From: Streptomyces sp. NBC_00510
GTDB taxonomy: Bacteria; Actinomycetota; Actinomycetes; Streptomycetales; Streptomycetaceae
Reading direction: 5' to 3'
Length of the DNA: 64,000 nucleotides
NCBI GenBank assembly: GCA_036013505.1
Contig: CP107851.1
Location: forward strand, 9,658,001-9,722,000
The first letter of the stretch is position 1. Every line of letters starts with the position of its first letter. The translations under genes and the position numbers were made by a program. Positions 1-8,630 of this stretch are shown one piece after another. Under the pieces are notes generated by a model that did not search any database, was not told the origin of the DNA, and saw only the letters and a list, made by a program, of their open reading frames with translations.

Positions 1-1
1 C

Positions 2-1768
2 GCGCTCGCCGTCCGTACACGCGCCATGACGCATCCGGCGGCCGCCCGCTCACTGGAGGCGGGGGAGCGCGCCGCGGTCCACCGGCTGACCGTCCCGGTC
101 GCGCCGGACCGGCCGGCCGTCGTCGAGAAGACCGTGGCCCTGCACACCACCCGGGACCCGGCGATCAGTGACCCGCTGCACGCCGCCCTCGACCGCGTCG
201 AACGGGCCCCGGACTTCGCCGGCCTCCTCGCCACGCACGCCGCCGCCTGGGCGCGGCTGTGGCGCCGCGCAGGCCTGGACGTATCCGGCGACGCCGGACG
301 GATCCTGCGGCTGCACACCTTCCACGTCCTGCAGACCCTCTCCCCGCACACCGCCGGGCTGGACGTGGGCGTGCCCGCCAGGGGACTGCACGGAGAGGCC
401 TACCGCGGACACGTCTTCTGGGACGAGCTCTTCGTCCTGCCCTACCTCGACCTGCACTTCCCCGAGGTGTCCCGGGGGCTGCTGGAGTACCGCCACCGCC
501 GTCTGGAGGAGGCGTGCCGGGCGGCGGAACAGGCCGGGTGCACGGGAGCGATGTACCCGTGGCAGAGCGGCAGCGACGGACGCGAGGAGACCCAGACCCT
601 CCACCTCAACCCGCGCTCGGGACGCTGGCTGCCGGACCACACCCGGCTCCAGCACCACGTCGGCTCCGCCGTGGCCTACAACATCTGGCGGTACGGCCAG
701 GCCACCGGCGACACGGAGTTCCTGTACACCAAGGGCGCCGAGATGCTGTTGCAGATCGCGCGCTTCTGGGCCTGCCGCGCCACCTGGGACCCCGACTGCG
801 ACACCGGCGGCCGCTACCGCATCCGCGGCGTCGTCGGACCCGACGAGTACCACGACGCCAACCCCGGCTCCGCGACGCCCGGAGTCGACGACAACACCTA
901 CACCAACGTCACCGCCGCCTGGGTACTGGACCGGACCCTGGAGCTGTGGCGGACCCTCCCCGCGCCGCGCCGCGACGAACTCCGCGAGCGGACGGGCCTC
1001 GGCCCGGAGGAGTCGGACCGCTGGGAGGACGTCTCGCGCAAGTTGTACGTCCCCTGGCACGCCGGCGTGATCAGCCAGTTCGCCGGCTACGACGGGCTGG
1101 AGGAACTGGACTGGGCGGGCTACCGGGCCCGGTACGGGGACATCCGCCGGCTGGACCGGATCCTGGAGGCCGAGGGGGACTCGGTCAACCGCTACCAGGC
1201 GTCCAAGCAGGCCGACGTGCTCATGCTGGGCTACCTGTTCCCTCCCACCGAACTGCACCGCCTGTTCGGGCGTCTGGGGTATCTGCTGGACGACGGTACG
1301 TGGCGGTCCACGGTCGACCACTACCTGCGGCGCACCAGCCACGGATCCACCCTCAGCGGAGTCGTGCACGCCTGGGTGCTGGCCCGGGCCCATCGGGCCG
1401 ACGCATGGTCCTGCGCGCAGGAGGCACTGCTCGGGGACGTCACCGACGTCCAGGGCGGCACCACCGAGGAAGGCATCCACCTGGGCGCCATGGCCGGCAC
1501 CCTCGACCTCGTCCAGCGCGGCCTGACGGGCCTGGAAGCCCGTGAGGACGCCCTGTGGCTCGATCCGGCGCCGCTGCCGCAGCTGTCGCGCTTCGCTTTC
1601 ACAGTCCGCTACCGCGGTCACTGGGGTGTGCGGATCCACGTCGACGGAGGCCGCATCAGCGTCGCCGTCCCCGCCTCCGCGGGGGCACCGGTCCGCATCC
1701 GCCTCGGCGGCCGGACCTGGTCCGTCCCGCCCGGTCGCTTCCGCCTGCTCGACCTGCCGGCCCGATGA
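2..1768 (+). CDS. Glycoside hydrolase family 65 enzyme (disaccharide phosphorylase/hydrolase type), 5' truncated
   Basis: The frame is open from the first bases, so the start lies outside the window. About 590 residues are visible of a family that usually has 750-800, so the N-terminal beta-sandwich is largely missing. The (alpha/alpha)6 barrel is recognisable: MYPWQSGSDGRE, then GVVGPDEYHD, whose Glu (codon at about 845) is the family's catalytic acid, then the NRYQASKQADVLML and HGSTLS segments that form the phosphate or nucleophile side. A short beta-sheet C-terminal domain follows. The family cleaves alpha-linked glucose disaccharides such as trehalose, maltose or kojibiose, usually by phosphorolysis in the cytoplasm. 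Substrate cannot be told from this part. Certain as GH65, unsure of specificity. Confidence 0.9.
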   Translation, partial: ALAVRTRAMTHPAAARSLEAGERAAVHRLTVPVAPDRPAVVEKTVALHTTRDPAISDPLHAALDRVERAPDFAGLLATHAAAWARLWRRAGLDVSGDAGRILRLHTFHVLQTLSPHTAGLDVGVPARGLHGEAYRGHVFWDELFVLPYLDLHFPEVSRGLLEYRHRRLEEACRAAEQAGCTGAMYPWQSGSDGREETQTLHLNPRSGRWLPDHTRLQHHVGSAVAYNIWRYGQATGDTEFLYTKGAEMLLQIARFWACRATWDPDCDTGGRYRIRGVVGPDEYHDANPGSATPGVDDNTYTNVTAAWVLDRTLELWRTLPAPRRDELRERTGLGPEESDRWEDVSRKLYVPWHAGVISQFAGYDGLEELDWAGYRARYGDIRRLDRILEAEGDSVNRYQASKQADVLMLGYLFPPTELHRLFGRLGYLLDDGTWRSTVDHYLRRTSHGSTLSGVVHAWVLARAHRADAWSCAQEALLGDVTDVQGGTTEEGIHLGAMAGTLDLVQRGLTGLEAREDALWLDPAPLPQLSRFAFTVRYRGHWGVRIHVDGGRISVAVPASAGAPVRIRLGGRTWSVPPGRFRLLDLPAR

Positions 1769-1791
1769 AATGGGTCCGCAGCGCGGGCCCT

Positions 1792-1822
1792 TTGCAGCAC
1801 AGGGCAACTGATCGACTACGAT
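1792..1822 (+). promoter_or_regulatory. Candidate leaderless promoter
   Basis: TTGCAG (1792-1797) and TACGAT (1817-1822) are spaced 19 bp apart. The -10 box ends seven bases before the ATG at 1830, and no Shine-Dalgarno sequence lies in between. This is the arrangement expected for a leaderless mRNA that begins at or next to its start codon. Inference from spacing only. Confidence 0.4.
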
Positions 1823-1829
1823 TCGTGAC

Positions 1830-2270
1830 ATGACGTGGCGAGCGGGTCGGCGCATCTCCTTTCGCGGAGTGCTCCTGCTGCTGGGCGTGCTCGTGTTCAC
1901 GAGCATCCACCTGGTGGCCTGCGCGCACGGGCCGGACCGCACGGGTCGCGACACCCTCACCGCCGGTCCCGCCGCGGCGGCCCCGTGCCAGCCACAGGAC
2001 ACCGCGACACGCCCGGACCAGGACGTCGCCCGCGGCGACGGACCGCCGGCCGACCACCACGCCCTGTGCGGAGTCGCCCTCGACCGGCTCCCCGATCCCC
2101 GCCCCCGACTGGCCGACACCCCCACGGTTTCCGGCATCGGGGCGGCACCTCCCGTACCGGCGCCGGCCATCCACCCCCATGAGGCCGGGGCCACCGGCGC
2201 CGGACGGCCCTGCGCACCCACCCGTTCCGGCCCCGGAACACTGAGTCTGCTCTGCGTATCGCGGACCTGA
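1830..2270 (+). CDS. Small membrane-anchored or secreted protein, unknown function
   Basis: This is a 146-residue protein with a basic N-terminus and a hydrophobic stretch at about residues 13-30. The stretch ends in HLVACAHG, which could serve as a lipobox Cys or as a signal anchor. The rest is rich in Pro, Ala and Gly, with scattered His and Cys, including CQPQD and a C-terminal LLCVSRT. I recognise no family. It lies 61 bp after the GH65 gene and 115 bp before the PLP enzyme, on the same strand. No ribosome binding site precedes the ATG, consistent with leaderless expression. Coding is supported by codon bias and the signal-like N-terminus; the function is unknown. Confidence 0.6.
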   Translation: MTWRAGRRISFRGVLLLLGVLVFTSIHLVACAHGPDRTGRDTLTAGPAAAAPCQPQDTATRPDQDVARGDGPPADHHALCGVALDRLPDPRPRLADTPTVSGIGAAPPVPAPAIHPHEAGATGAGRPCAPTRSGPGTLSLLCVSRT

Positions 2271-2385
2271 CAGGGCCCCAGCCCGCCCGCCGCACCGCGC
2301 ACCGCGCAGCGGGCACGGCTCCACGCGCCCCCGGATCCGTACGAGCAACGGCCGCGCCACGGCGACGGCCGCAGGAGAAAACCGT

Positions 2386-3537
2386 ATGAGCACCCTCCCT
2401 CACCCCGGCACGCCCGCGTCCCCGGCCGAACTCCTCGCCGCCACCGCGCCCCCGCGCCGCACTCCGGCCGGGCTGGTCGGCAACACGCCCGTGCTGTGGG
2501 TCGGATCGCCCTTCGTCCCCGACGGCCGCGGCTTCTGGGCCAAACTCGAGGGCTTCAACCCCGGCGGCATCAAGGACCGCTCCGCGCTGTACATGATCGA
2601 GGCGGCCCGCGCTCGCGGCGAACTCCTCCCCGGTGCCCGCATCGTGGAGTCCACCAGCGGCACGCTCGGCCTCGGGCTCGCCCTCGCGGGGGCCGTGCAC
2701 GGACACGCGGTCACGGCGGTCACCGACCCCGGCATGGAACCGTCCATGGTCTCCCTGCTCACCGCCTACGGAGCGACCGTCGACATCGTCGCCGAACCGC
2801 ACGCCCTCGGCGGCTGGCAGCAGGCCCGCCGCGACAGGGTGCGGGACCTCCTGGCCGCCGATCCGAGCGCCTGGTGCCCGGACCAGTACCACAATCCGGA
2901 CAACGTCGCCGCCTACGCGGCCCTCGCCCACGAACTCGTCGCCCAGCTCGGCCGCATCGACGTGCTGGTCGCCAGTGTCGGCACCGGAGGACACTCGGCC
3001 GGGGTAAGCGGCCGGCTGCGCGCGTTCTTCCCGCACCTGCGGCTGGTCGGTGTCGACACCACGGGGTCGACGATCTTCGGCCAGCCGCCCGCCGCCCGGC
3101 TCATGCGGGGTCTGGGCAGCAGCATCCATCCCCGCAACGTCGACTACCCGGCCTTCGACGAGGTGCACTGGGTCGCCGCCGGCGAGGCGGTGTGGGCCTG
3201 CCGGCGCCTCGCCCGCGACCACTACGCCACCGGCGGCTGGAGCGTCGGTGCGGTGGCCCTGGTCTCCCGCTGGCTGGCCCGTACGCTGCCGGCCGAGACC
3301 CGGATCGTGACGATCTTCCCCGACGGCCCCCAACGCTACGTCGGCACCGTCTTCGACGACGCCTACTGCCGGGACCACGGCCTGCTCCACCACGAACCGG
3401 CCGAGCACCCGCAGGAGATCGCCCAGCCGGGCGAGACGGTGGTCGACCGCTGGACCCGCTGCACCACCGTGGTGGACCCACTGGCCGACGCGCCCGACGG
3501 CGAACTCGGCGGCGTGTCCTTCGAGGCCGCCCGGTGA
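2386..3537 (+). CDS. PLP-dependent cysteine synthase/cystathionine beta-synthase-family enzyme
   Basis: This 383-residue enzyme is of the fold-type II PLP family (cysteine synthase, CBS, SbnA-like). It shows the N-terminal LVGNTPVLWV, the Schiff-base lysine in GGIKDRS (Lys63), the substrate loop ESTSGTLGLGLA (about 88-99) and the phosphate-binding SVGTGGHSAG (about 199-208). An extra 50-residue C-terminal tail follows the catalytic core. A good AGGAG precedes the ATG by seven bases. Its stop overlaps the GTG of the next gene by four bases, an MFS exporter, which suggests that enzyme and carrier work together, for example making and exporting an amino-acid product. Such a substrate is inference; housekeeping cysteine synthesis is less likely, given this partner. 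Confidence 0.85.
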   Translation: MSTLPHPGTPASPAELLAATAPPRRTPAGLVGNTPVLWVGSPFVPDGRGFWAKLEGFNPGGIKDRSALYMIEAARARGELLPGARIVESTSGTLGLGLALAGAVHGHAVTAVTDPGMEPSMVSLLTAYGATVDIVAEPHALGGWQQARRDRVRDLLAADPSAWCPDQYHNPDNVAAYAALAHELVAQLGRIDVLVASVGTGGHSAGVSGRLRAFFPHLRLVGVDTTGSTIFGQPPAARLMRGLGSSIHPRNVDYPAFDEVHWVAAGEAVWACRRLARDHYATGGWSVGAVALVSRWLARTLPAETRIVTIFPDGPQRYVGTVFDDAYCRDHGLLHHEPAEHPQEIAQPGETVVDRWTRCTTVVDPLADAPDGELGGVSFEAAR

Positions 3538-4805
3538 GGGGGCTGTGGCGGCAGGCCCGCTCCTTCGACACCCCGGCCCGGCTGCTGATGGCCAACCAGT
3601 TCGCCATCAACCTGGGCTTCTACATGCTCATGCCCTACCTCGCCGACCACCTGGCCGGCGGCCTCGGCCTGGCCGCCTGGGCCGTCGGCCTCGTCCTGGG
3701 CGTACGGAACTTCTCCCAGCAGGGCATGTTCGTGCTCGGCGGCACCATCGCCGACCGCTTCGGCTACAAGGCACCCATCGTCATCGGCTGCACCCTGCGC
3801 ACCTTCGGCTTCGCGCTGCTGGGGCTGGTCGACTCCCTGCCCGCGCTGGTCGCGGCCTCGGCCGCCGCGGGGTTCGCCGGCGCGCTGTTCAACCCGGCGG
3901 TCCGCGCCTATCTGGCCGTGGAGGCCGGGGATCGGCGGGTGGAGGGCTTCGCCCTGTTCAACGTCTTCTACCAGGCGGGCGTCCTGATCGGCCCGCTGGT
4001 CGGCCTGGCCCTGCTCGCCCTGGACTTCCGCGCCGTGTGCCTGACGGCCGCGGCCGTCTTCGCCGTGCTGACCGTCCTGCAGTGCCGGGCCCTGCCCGAC
4101 CGGCGGCCGGAACGCGGCGCCGGCCCCGGCGCGGCGGCCGGCGTCCTCGGCTCCTGGCGGCAGGTGCTGGGCAACCGGCCGTTCATGCTGTTCTCCCTGG
4201 CCATGGTCGGCTCGTACGTGCTGTCCTTCCAGGTCTACCTGGCCCTGCCCCTGCAGGCCCACGCACTCCTCGGCACCGGCGGACAGGCCGTCACCAGCGG
4301 CCTGTTCATCGTCTCGGCGGTCGTGTCGGTCCTCGGCCAGCTCCGCATCACCGGGTGGGTCCGTGCCCGCTGGACCGGACCGCAGGCCATCGTCGGCGGG
4401 ATCCTCCTCATGGGTCTGGCCTTCACGCCCCTGGCCGTGAGCCCCGACCCGTCCGGCGGGACGTTCGACGCGGGTCTCGCGGTGGCCCTGCTCGTGATCG
4501 CCGTCGCGGTCCTGGCCGTGGGCTCCGCGGTGGTCTACCCCTTCGAGATGGACACCATCGTCACCCTCTCCGGAGAGCGCCTCGTCGCCACGCACTACGG
4601 CTGGTACAACACCGTCTCCGGCCTGGGCATCACCCTGGGCAACCTCGCCACCGGCGCCATCTGGGACCTCGCCGACCACAGCGGCAAGCCGTGGCTCCCC
4701 TGGCTGACGCTGACCATGACCGGCCTGCTCTGTGCCGCCTGCGTCCAGCTCCTGTCCCGGGCCGGGGGACTCGCCCCGGTCAAGCGCGAACCCGCCCTCG
4801 CCTGA
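3534..4805 (+). CDS. MFS transporter translationally coupled to the PLP enzyme
   Basis: This is a 423-residue membrane protein with about 12 hydrophobic segments. It carries the MFS loop signature ADRFGYK (about residue 79) between segments 2 and 3. It starts at GTG 3534 inside the stop of the PLP gene (GTGA overlap), the hallmark of coupled translation. Proton-driven export or uptake of the product of the upstream enzyme is the natural reading, but the substrate is unknown. Starting the frame further upstream would put antisense-like Arg-rich sequence in front, so the GTG is the proper start. Confidence 0.85.
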   Translation: MRGLWRQARSFDTPARLLMANQFAINLGFYMLMPYLADHLAGGLGLAAWAVGLVLGVRNFSQQGMFVLGGTIADRFGYKAPIVIGCTLRTFGFALLGLVDSLPALVAASAAAGFAGALFNPAVRAYLAVEAGDRRVEGFALFNVFYQAGVLIGPLVGLALLALDFRAVCLTAAAVFAVLTVLQCRALPDRRPERGAGPGAAAGVLGSWRQVLGNRPFMLFSLAMVGSYVLSFQVYLALPLQAHALLGTGGQAVTSGLFIVSAVVSVLGQLRITGWVRARWTGPQAIVGGILLMGLAFTPLAVSPDPSGGTFDAGLAVALLVIAVAVLAVGSAVVYPFEMDTIVTLSGERLVATHYGWYNTVSGLGITLGNLATGAIWDLADHSGKPWLPWLTLTMTGLLCAACVQLLSRAGGLAPVKREPALA

Positions 4806-4980
4806 CCGCCCACCGCCTCCCGGGCGTTTCCGGCCGGGGACGGCTCCGCGCGTCCAGCCGGGGCCGTCCTCCGGGGCCGGACGGCCCGTCGTCAGGGCCG
4901 AAGGGCCCCGTCCCTGGACTGGCGGGCTGCCGATGGGTCTGCTGCGCTGAAGGGAGACGGGACGAAGGTGGTGAGCGGCA

Positions 4981-5715
4981 GTGATGGGTGGTCCGGACCG
5001 GCCCGGCTCGGCGGGCGGCGGCTCCTTCGACGGTGAGAGCGTGGCCGGCCGCGTCGCGGTGCGGCGGGAGCAGCTGGGCATGTCCCGCGAGGAGCTGGCC
5101 ACCAGGGCCGGGATGTCGATCGTGTACCTGCGGCAGGTCGAGGAGCTGGGCACCGGTTTCGACCCCGCCGCGCTGATGCGGCTGGCCGCCGTGCTGGGGG
5201 TGTCGTACGAGGAGCTGGCGCTCGGCTCGCGCGAGGCGCCGCCGGGACGGGGTGGGCCGGCGGCCCGTCCGGTGCTGCAGCGGCTGTCCGAGGAGGAGTG
5301 CTGGGAACGGCTGGGCACGCACGGAATCGGCCGGGTGGCCCATGCTCCGGAGCCGGACACCGGGGACGACCCTCCCGTACTGGTGCCGGTCAACTTCCTG
5401 GTGGATGGGCGAACGGTCGTTTACCGGACGGATCCGGCCGGCGCGGCAGCGGTCGCGTCCGGCACGAAGCTCGCCTTCGAGACCGACCATGTCGACGAGG
5501 TGAGCCGTGTCGGCTGGAGCGTCCTGGTGGCGGGCACCGCCGACCGGATCACCGACGCCGCCGTCGTGGAGTCCCTCGCCCGGCGTCCCGGGGCCGAGCC
5601 CTGGGCCGGGGGAACGCGGGAGCTGTGGATCCGCGTCGTGCCGCGCGAGGTGAGCGGCCGCGCCATCCGGTCACTGCCGGCGGCCGAGGACCAGGCGCCG
5701 CGGCACGCCGAGTAA
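4981..5715 (+). CDS. XRE-type HTH regulator fused to a pyridoxamine 5'-phosphate oxidase-like flavin barrel
   Basis: The protein has 244 residues. Residues about 20-85 form a helix-turn-helix of the Cro/XRE type (REQLGMSREELATRAGMS, then the recognition-helix region). Residues about 105-235 match the split beta-barrel of PNPOx-like proteins (HGIGRVAHA, VLVPVNFLVDGRTVVYRTD, GWSVLVAGTADRIT). The barrel family binds FMN, F420 or haem. Coupled to an HTH it suggests a redox- or cofactor-sensing regulator, although some such proteins act as reductases. The start is GTG 4981 or ATG 4984. The gene stands alone, with a terminator after it. Confidence 0.85.
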   Translation: MMGGPDRPGSAGGGSFDGESVAGRVAVRREQLGMSREELATRAGMSIVYLRQVEELGTGFDPAALMRLAAVLGVSYEELALGSREAPPGRGGPAARPVLQRLSEEECWERLGTHGIGRVAHAPEPDTGDDPPVLVPVNFLVDGRTVVYRTDPAGAAAVASGTKLAFETDHVDEVSRVGWSVLVAGTADRITDAAVVESLARRPGAEPWAGGTRELWIRVVPREVSGRAIRSLPAAEDQAPRHAE

Positions 5716-5729
5716 CGCGGGCGTGTGAG

Positions 5730-5758
5730 GCCCCGGGCGACGCACCGTCGCCCGGGGC
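5730..5758 (+). terminator. Rho-independent-type hairpin after the XRE/flavin-barrel gene
   Basis: GCCCCGGGCGAC (5730-5741) pairs perfectly with GTCGCCCGGGGC (5747-5758) around a five-base loop. This makes a 12-bp GC stem 14 bp after the stop codon. No U-tract follows, as is usual in Streptomyces. Confidence 0.65.
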
Positions 5759-6057
5759 TCCGGGTGGTCCCGCAGACCGGCCGTGGGCTGCTCCTCGTCC
5801 TGAAGTCGGAGTCCGAATCGGTTCGCGCTGGCGACACGACCGGCGGACTCACAAGGATCACCGTCTGGCGATGCACCGGCGATGCGGCTGGGCGGTCGTT
5901 CACGGCCAGAGCACGCGCACATCGGCTCGACGGGTGACCCACCGGACTTCATCGGTACGGCTGGGTGCCGGGGTGGCAGCCATCTGTGCGGGGGCGCTGT
6001 GCCATGCGCCCCGTTCTGACCACCGGTGTGGTGCCGCCTTGCAGCCCCACCGGCTCG
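5759..6057. other. Intergenic region without recognised gene
   Basis: About 300 bases between the terminator and the ribosome binding site of the DUF4142 gene. Reading frames here lack signal peptides, domains or actinobacterial codon bias. It presumably contains the promoter of the DUF4142/sortase pair, but I cannot point to convincing -35 and -10 boxes. Confidence 0.5.
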
Positions 6058-6072
6058 AAGGGAGCAGTACCG

Positions 6073-6753
6073 ATGCGTACACGACTGCTTGCTGCCGCCG
6101 TGGCAGCGGCGGCATTGTCCGGCATAGCAACGCCCCAGGCGTTCGCTGCGGGGCTGACCGACCAGGACACGACGTTCCTGACGCAGATCCACCAAGGGAA
6201 CCTCGCCGAGATCGCGGCTGGGAACGACGCACAGGGTCACGCGACGACCGAGTGCGTGAAGCAGGTCGGCGAGGTGCTCGTCCAAGACCACAGCAAGCTC
6301 GACGCGGATGTGAAAATGCTCGCGGGCAAGCTGAAGGTGACGCTGCCGCCGTCCACATCCACCGCGCAGGACAAGGGGCTGGCCGAGGTGCAGGCGAAGG
6401 CGGGCAGCCCGGCGTACGACGCGGCATGGCTCAGCACCGAGGACGTCGGGCACCGCGAGACCCTCGCGTTGATCGACCAGGAGATCAAGGCGGGGAGCAA
6501 CGCCGAAGTGGTGGCAGCCGCCCGCAGCGCCCGTCCGGTGGTGGCGATGCACCTGGACATGGTCCGCGGCGGCACCTGCCACGCCCCCTCGGGCACCGGC
6601 ATGGTCCACGCTGGATCAGGGGGCCAGTTCGCCGCCGCGCAAGGCTCGGCCACCACCGCGGGCCTGGTCGGCGTGGCCGGAGGCGCGTTGCTCACCGCCG
6701 GCGGAGCGGCCTGGCTCCTGCGCATCCGCCGCCGAACGGCCGGGAAGAGCTAG
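6073..6753 (+). CDS. Secreted DUF4142 protein with C-terminal membrane anchor
   Basis: This 226-residue protein starts at ATG 6073, after an AAGGGAG ribosome binding site. Residues 1-26 are a Sec signal peptide ending AFA-AG. Residues about 28-180 form the DUF4142 helical, ferritin-like domain (TDQDTTFLTQIHQGN, GHATTECVKQVGEVLV). A Gly/Ala-rich stretch, HAGSGGQFAAA, leads to one transmembrane helix (about 196-215) and a basic tail, RIRRR. This is the layout of a sortase substrate, but no LPXTG or LAXTG is present. The gene sits five bases before a class F sortase gene, so the pair probably acts on the cell surface. Confidence 0.8.
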   Translation: MRTRLLAAAVAAAALSGIATPQAFAAGLTDQDTTFLTQIHQGNLAEIAAGNDAQGHATTECVKQVGEVLVQDHSKLDADVKMLAGKLKVTLPPSTSTAQDKGLAEVQAKAGSPAYDAAWLSTEDVGHRETLALIDQEIKAGSNAEVVAAARSARPVVAMHLDMVRGGTCHAPSGTGMVHAGSGGQFAAAQGSATTAGLVGVAGGALLTAGGAAWLLRIRRRTAGKS

Positions 6754-6758
6754 AACCC

Positions 6759-7400
6759 GTGGAACGCCACCGGTCGGCCGCCGCTGTGATGACACTTTGC
6801 GGTCTGAGCGCGGCGGCCGCCGGCTGGCTGACGTGGACGACGCCACAACTGGGCGTCACCGACTCGGGCACCCTGCCCGTCGGTGTGCACCGCCCCGCCT
6901 TTGACGGCCAAGAGGCGTCGCCACCCACCCGCATCCATGGCCCAGCCGGTCTCGACGCCGTCGTCGTACCTGTCGCCGCCCGGGCCGACGGTGCTCTCGA
7001 CCTGCCGGAAAACCTCCACACCGGCGGATGGTGGGCACTGGGGGCTCCGCTGGGCGCGGCGACCGGCACGGTCTTGATAGCGGGTCATGTCGACAGCCGC
7101 GAAGACGGGCTGGGCACCTTCGCCGCACTGTACGACATACCCGTGGGAGGCCCCATCACAGTGACAGGAGCGGACGCCAAGGTACGCCTGTATCGGGTCA
7201 CCGCCCGGCGCACGTACCAGCAGGAGCATCTGCCACGTGACCTCTTCACACGCGCCGGCCCCCACCGGCTGGCTTTGATCACATGCGCCGGTCCCTACGA
7301 TCGCGCGGCACGCCGCTACGAACGCAACCTAGTTCTGTACGCAACGCCGACCGAAGAACGCACCCCCGGCCCGCTTCGCCCGAGCATGCGGTGGGGGTAG
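6759..7400 (+). CDS. Class F sortase
   Basis: This 213-residue membrane-anchored transpeptidase has one N-terminal hydrophobic helix (about residues 8-28), a short extracytoplasmic linker and the sortase beta-barrel. The catalytic residues are visible: His110 in AGHVDS, Cys176 in LITCAG and Arg189 in YERNLVLYA. The TxTC-like LALITC motif and the small size fit class F, common in Actinobacteria. It starts at GTG 6759 after GGAAGAG; ATG 6789 is an alternative that would cut into the helix. Sortases cleave a sorting signal and join the protein to the envelope. The likely client is the DUF4142 protein next door. Confidence 0.88.
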   Translation: MERHRSAAAVMTLCGLSAAAAGWLTWTTPQLGVTDSGTLPVGVHRPAFDGQEASPPTRIHGPAGLDAVVVPVAARADGALDLPENLHTGGWWALGAPLGAATGTVLIAGHVDSREDGLGTFAALYDIPVGGPITVTGADAKVRLYRVTARRTYQQEHLPRDLFTRAGPHRLALITCAGPYDRAARRYERNLVLYATPTEERTPGPLRPSMRWG

Positions 7401-7600
7401 CCGGAGCTGATGGCTGAGCGTAGTGCCCGGGCAACCGAGCCGCCCATCAATGGCCCCGTATGTGCCACCTGCCGGTCGCGGGACGCCACACCAGGCGCAC
7501 CCTGCCTTGGCCCGGTCTGCGCGTGGTCAGCTCCTCCGTGTCGAGCGAACAACGGGCCCGGGGTGACTCGTCCGAAGCCGAGCGTGGCGTCCAGGGACGC

Positions 7601-8558
7601 GACGACTACACCCTGGTGTACCGGCCCACGTGCGACACGTACCTGACCGGCTTCACCCAGCACACCACGCGCCGGCCGACGTCACGATGAAGGTCGGAGC
7701 GGCGGCCAAGGGCAAGCTCGGGTTCGTCACACCGGTCACGGACGGCGGCAGCGGCCTCGGCATCGAGCGCCCGCTTCCGAACACCGGCACCCTCCACCTG
7801 CTGTCGGCGGGCACCCCTGGACGCTGCTGTTCACCCAGGTGGACGCCCATGACTCCTACGAGACCGGCTACGAGGCCGCGGCCCGGACGTTCAAGCCGGG
7901 ACGCTCCTACGAACACGTGTTCAACGTCGGCGTCTTCGGGCCCCTCCCTGCCGGAAGGCGCCGGGCTGGTCCGCAACGGCGAGGCGCTCCTCGGGAGGGT
8001 CCCGCTGTTCTCCGACGGCAGCGGCAACTTCAGCGACAACAACTCGCCCTACGAGAGCGCGCTGACGACCCTGTACCGGAACGGCGAGCTGGTCTACCAG
8101 AGCATCTACCCCTTCGACTGCTTCTACGTCGCCGACAACGCGCGGGCCGACTACCGGCTCACCGCCCCCGTCACCCGCGGCGCGGCGGCCGACGTCTCCA
8201 CGAGCATGACCGCGTCCTGGAGGTTCTCCTCCGCGTACGCGGACGGGATCACCGAGATCCCCACCTCCGTCGTGCGCTTCACCCCCGCGCTGTCCCTGGA
8301 CAACACGGGCAGGGCGCGGGCCAAGGTGCGGGTGCCGGTCACCGTGGAGGGCGCCGCCGAGGGACGGAACCTGAAGTCCCTCAAGGTGTGGGTCTCCGAC
8401 GACAAGGGCGCCCATTGGGAGAAGACGGCCGTCCGCGACGGCGGGTGGAGGTCACCGACCCCAAGGCGGGCGGCACCGTCTCGTTCAAGGCGGAGGCGGC
8501 CGACCGCCAGGGCAACACCGTCACCGAGACGATCGTCGACGCCTACCTGACGAAGTAG
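7601..8558 (+). pseudogene. C-terminal remnant of an S8 (subtilisin-like) serine peptidase
   Basis: Spliced over several frames, the region encodes the beta-rich C-terminal domain seen in large secreted Streptomyces S8 peptidases (LVRNGEALLGRVPLFSD, LKSLKVWVSDDKGAHW, and the ending VDAYLTK). The frame changes near 7670, in the C-run at 7814-7817 (one base short), in the C-run at 7941-7944 (one base extra) and near 8441-8445. The whole catalytic half, with its Asp/His/Ser triad, is missing upstream. Several shifts plus the loss of the N-terminus make this a real pseudogene, even if one of the indels were a sequencing error. Confidence 0.75.
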
Positions 8559-8577
8559 GCCGCGAGCGGCGTGGACG

Positions 8578-8609
8578 GGCGCTCGGCCGGGTTTCCCCGG
8601 CCGAGCGCC
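8578..8609. terminator. Bidirectional terminator hairpin
   Basis: GGCGCTCGGCCGGG (8578-8591) pairs perfectly with CCCGGCCGAGCGCC (8596-8609) around TTTC, a 14-bp stem. It lies between the decayed peptidase and the convergent amine oxidase gene, so it can serve both strands. Confidence 0.75.
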
Positions 8610-8630
8610 TCTGCCCGTGGCGACGGGCGG

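Noticed and set aside
50..2302. Very long minus-strand frame opposite the GH65 gene
   Set aside because: Its composition is Gly/Val/Arg-rich mirror sequence of a well-supported plus-strand enzyme, with no domain of its own; a typical high-GC shadow frame.
7410..7600. Short frames between the sortase gene and the peptidase remnant
   Set aside because: Cys/Pro-rich translations in several frames, with no ribosome binding site or codon bias; probably debris.
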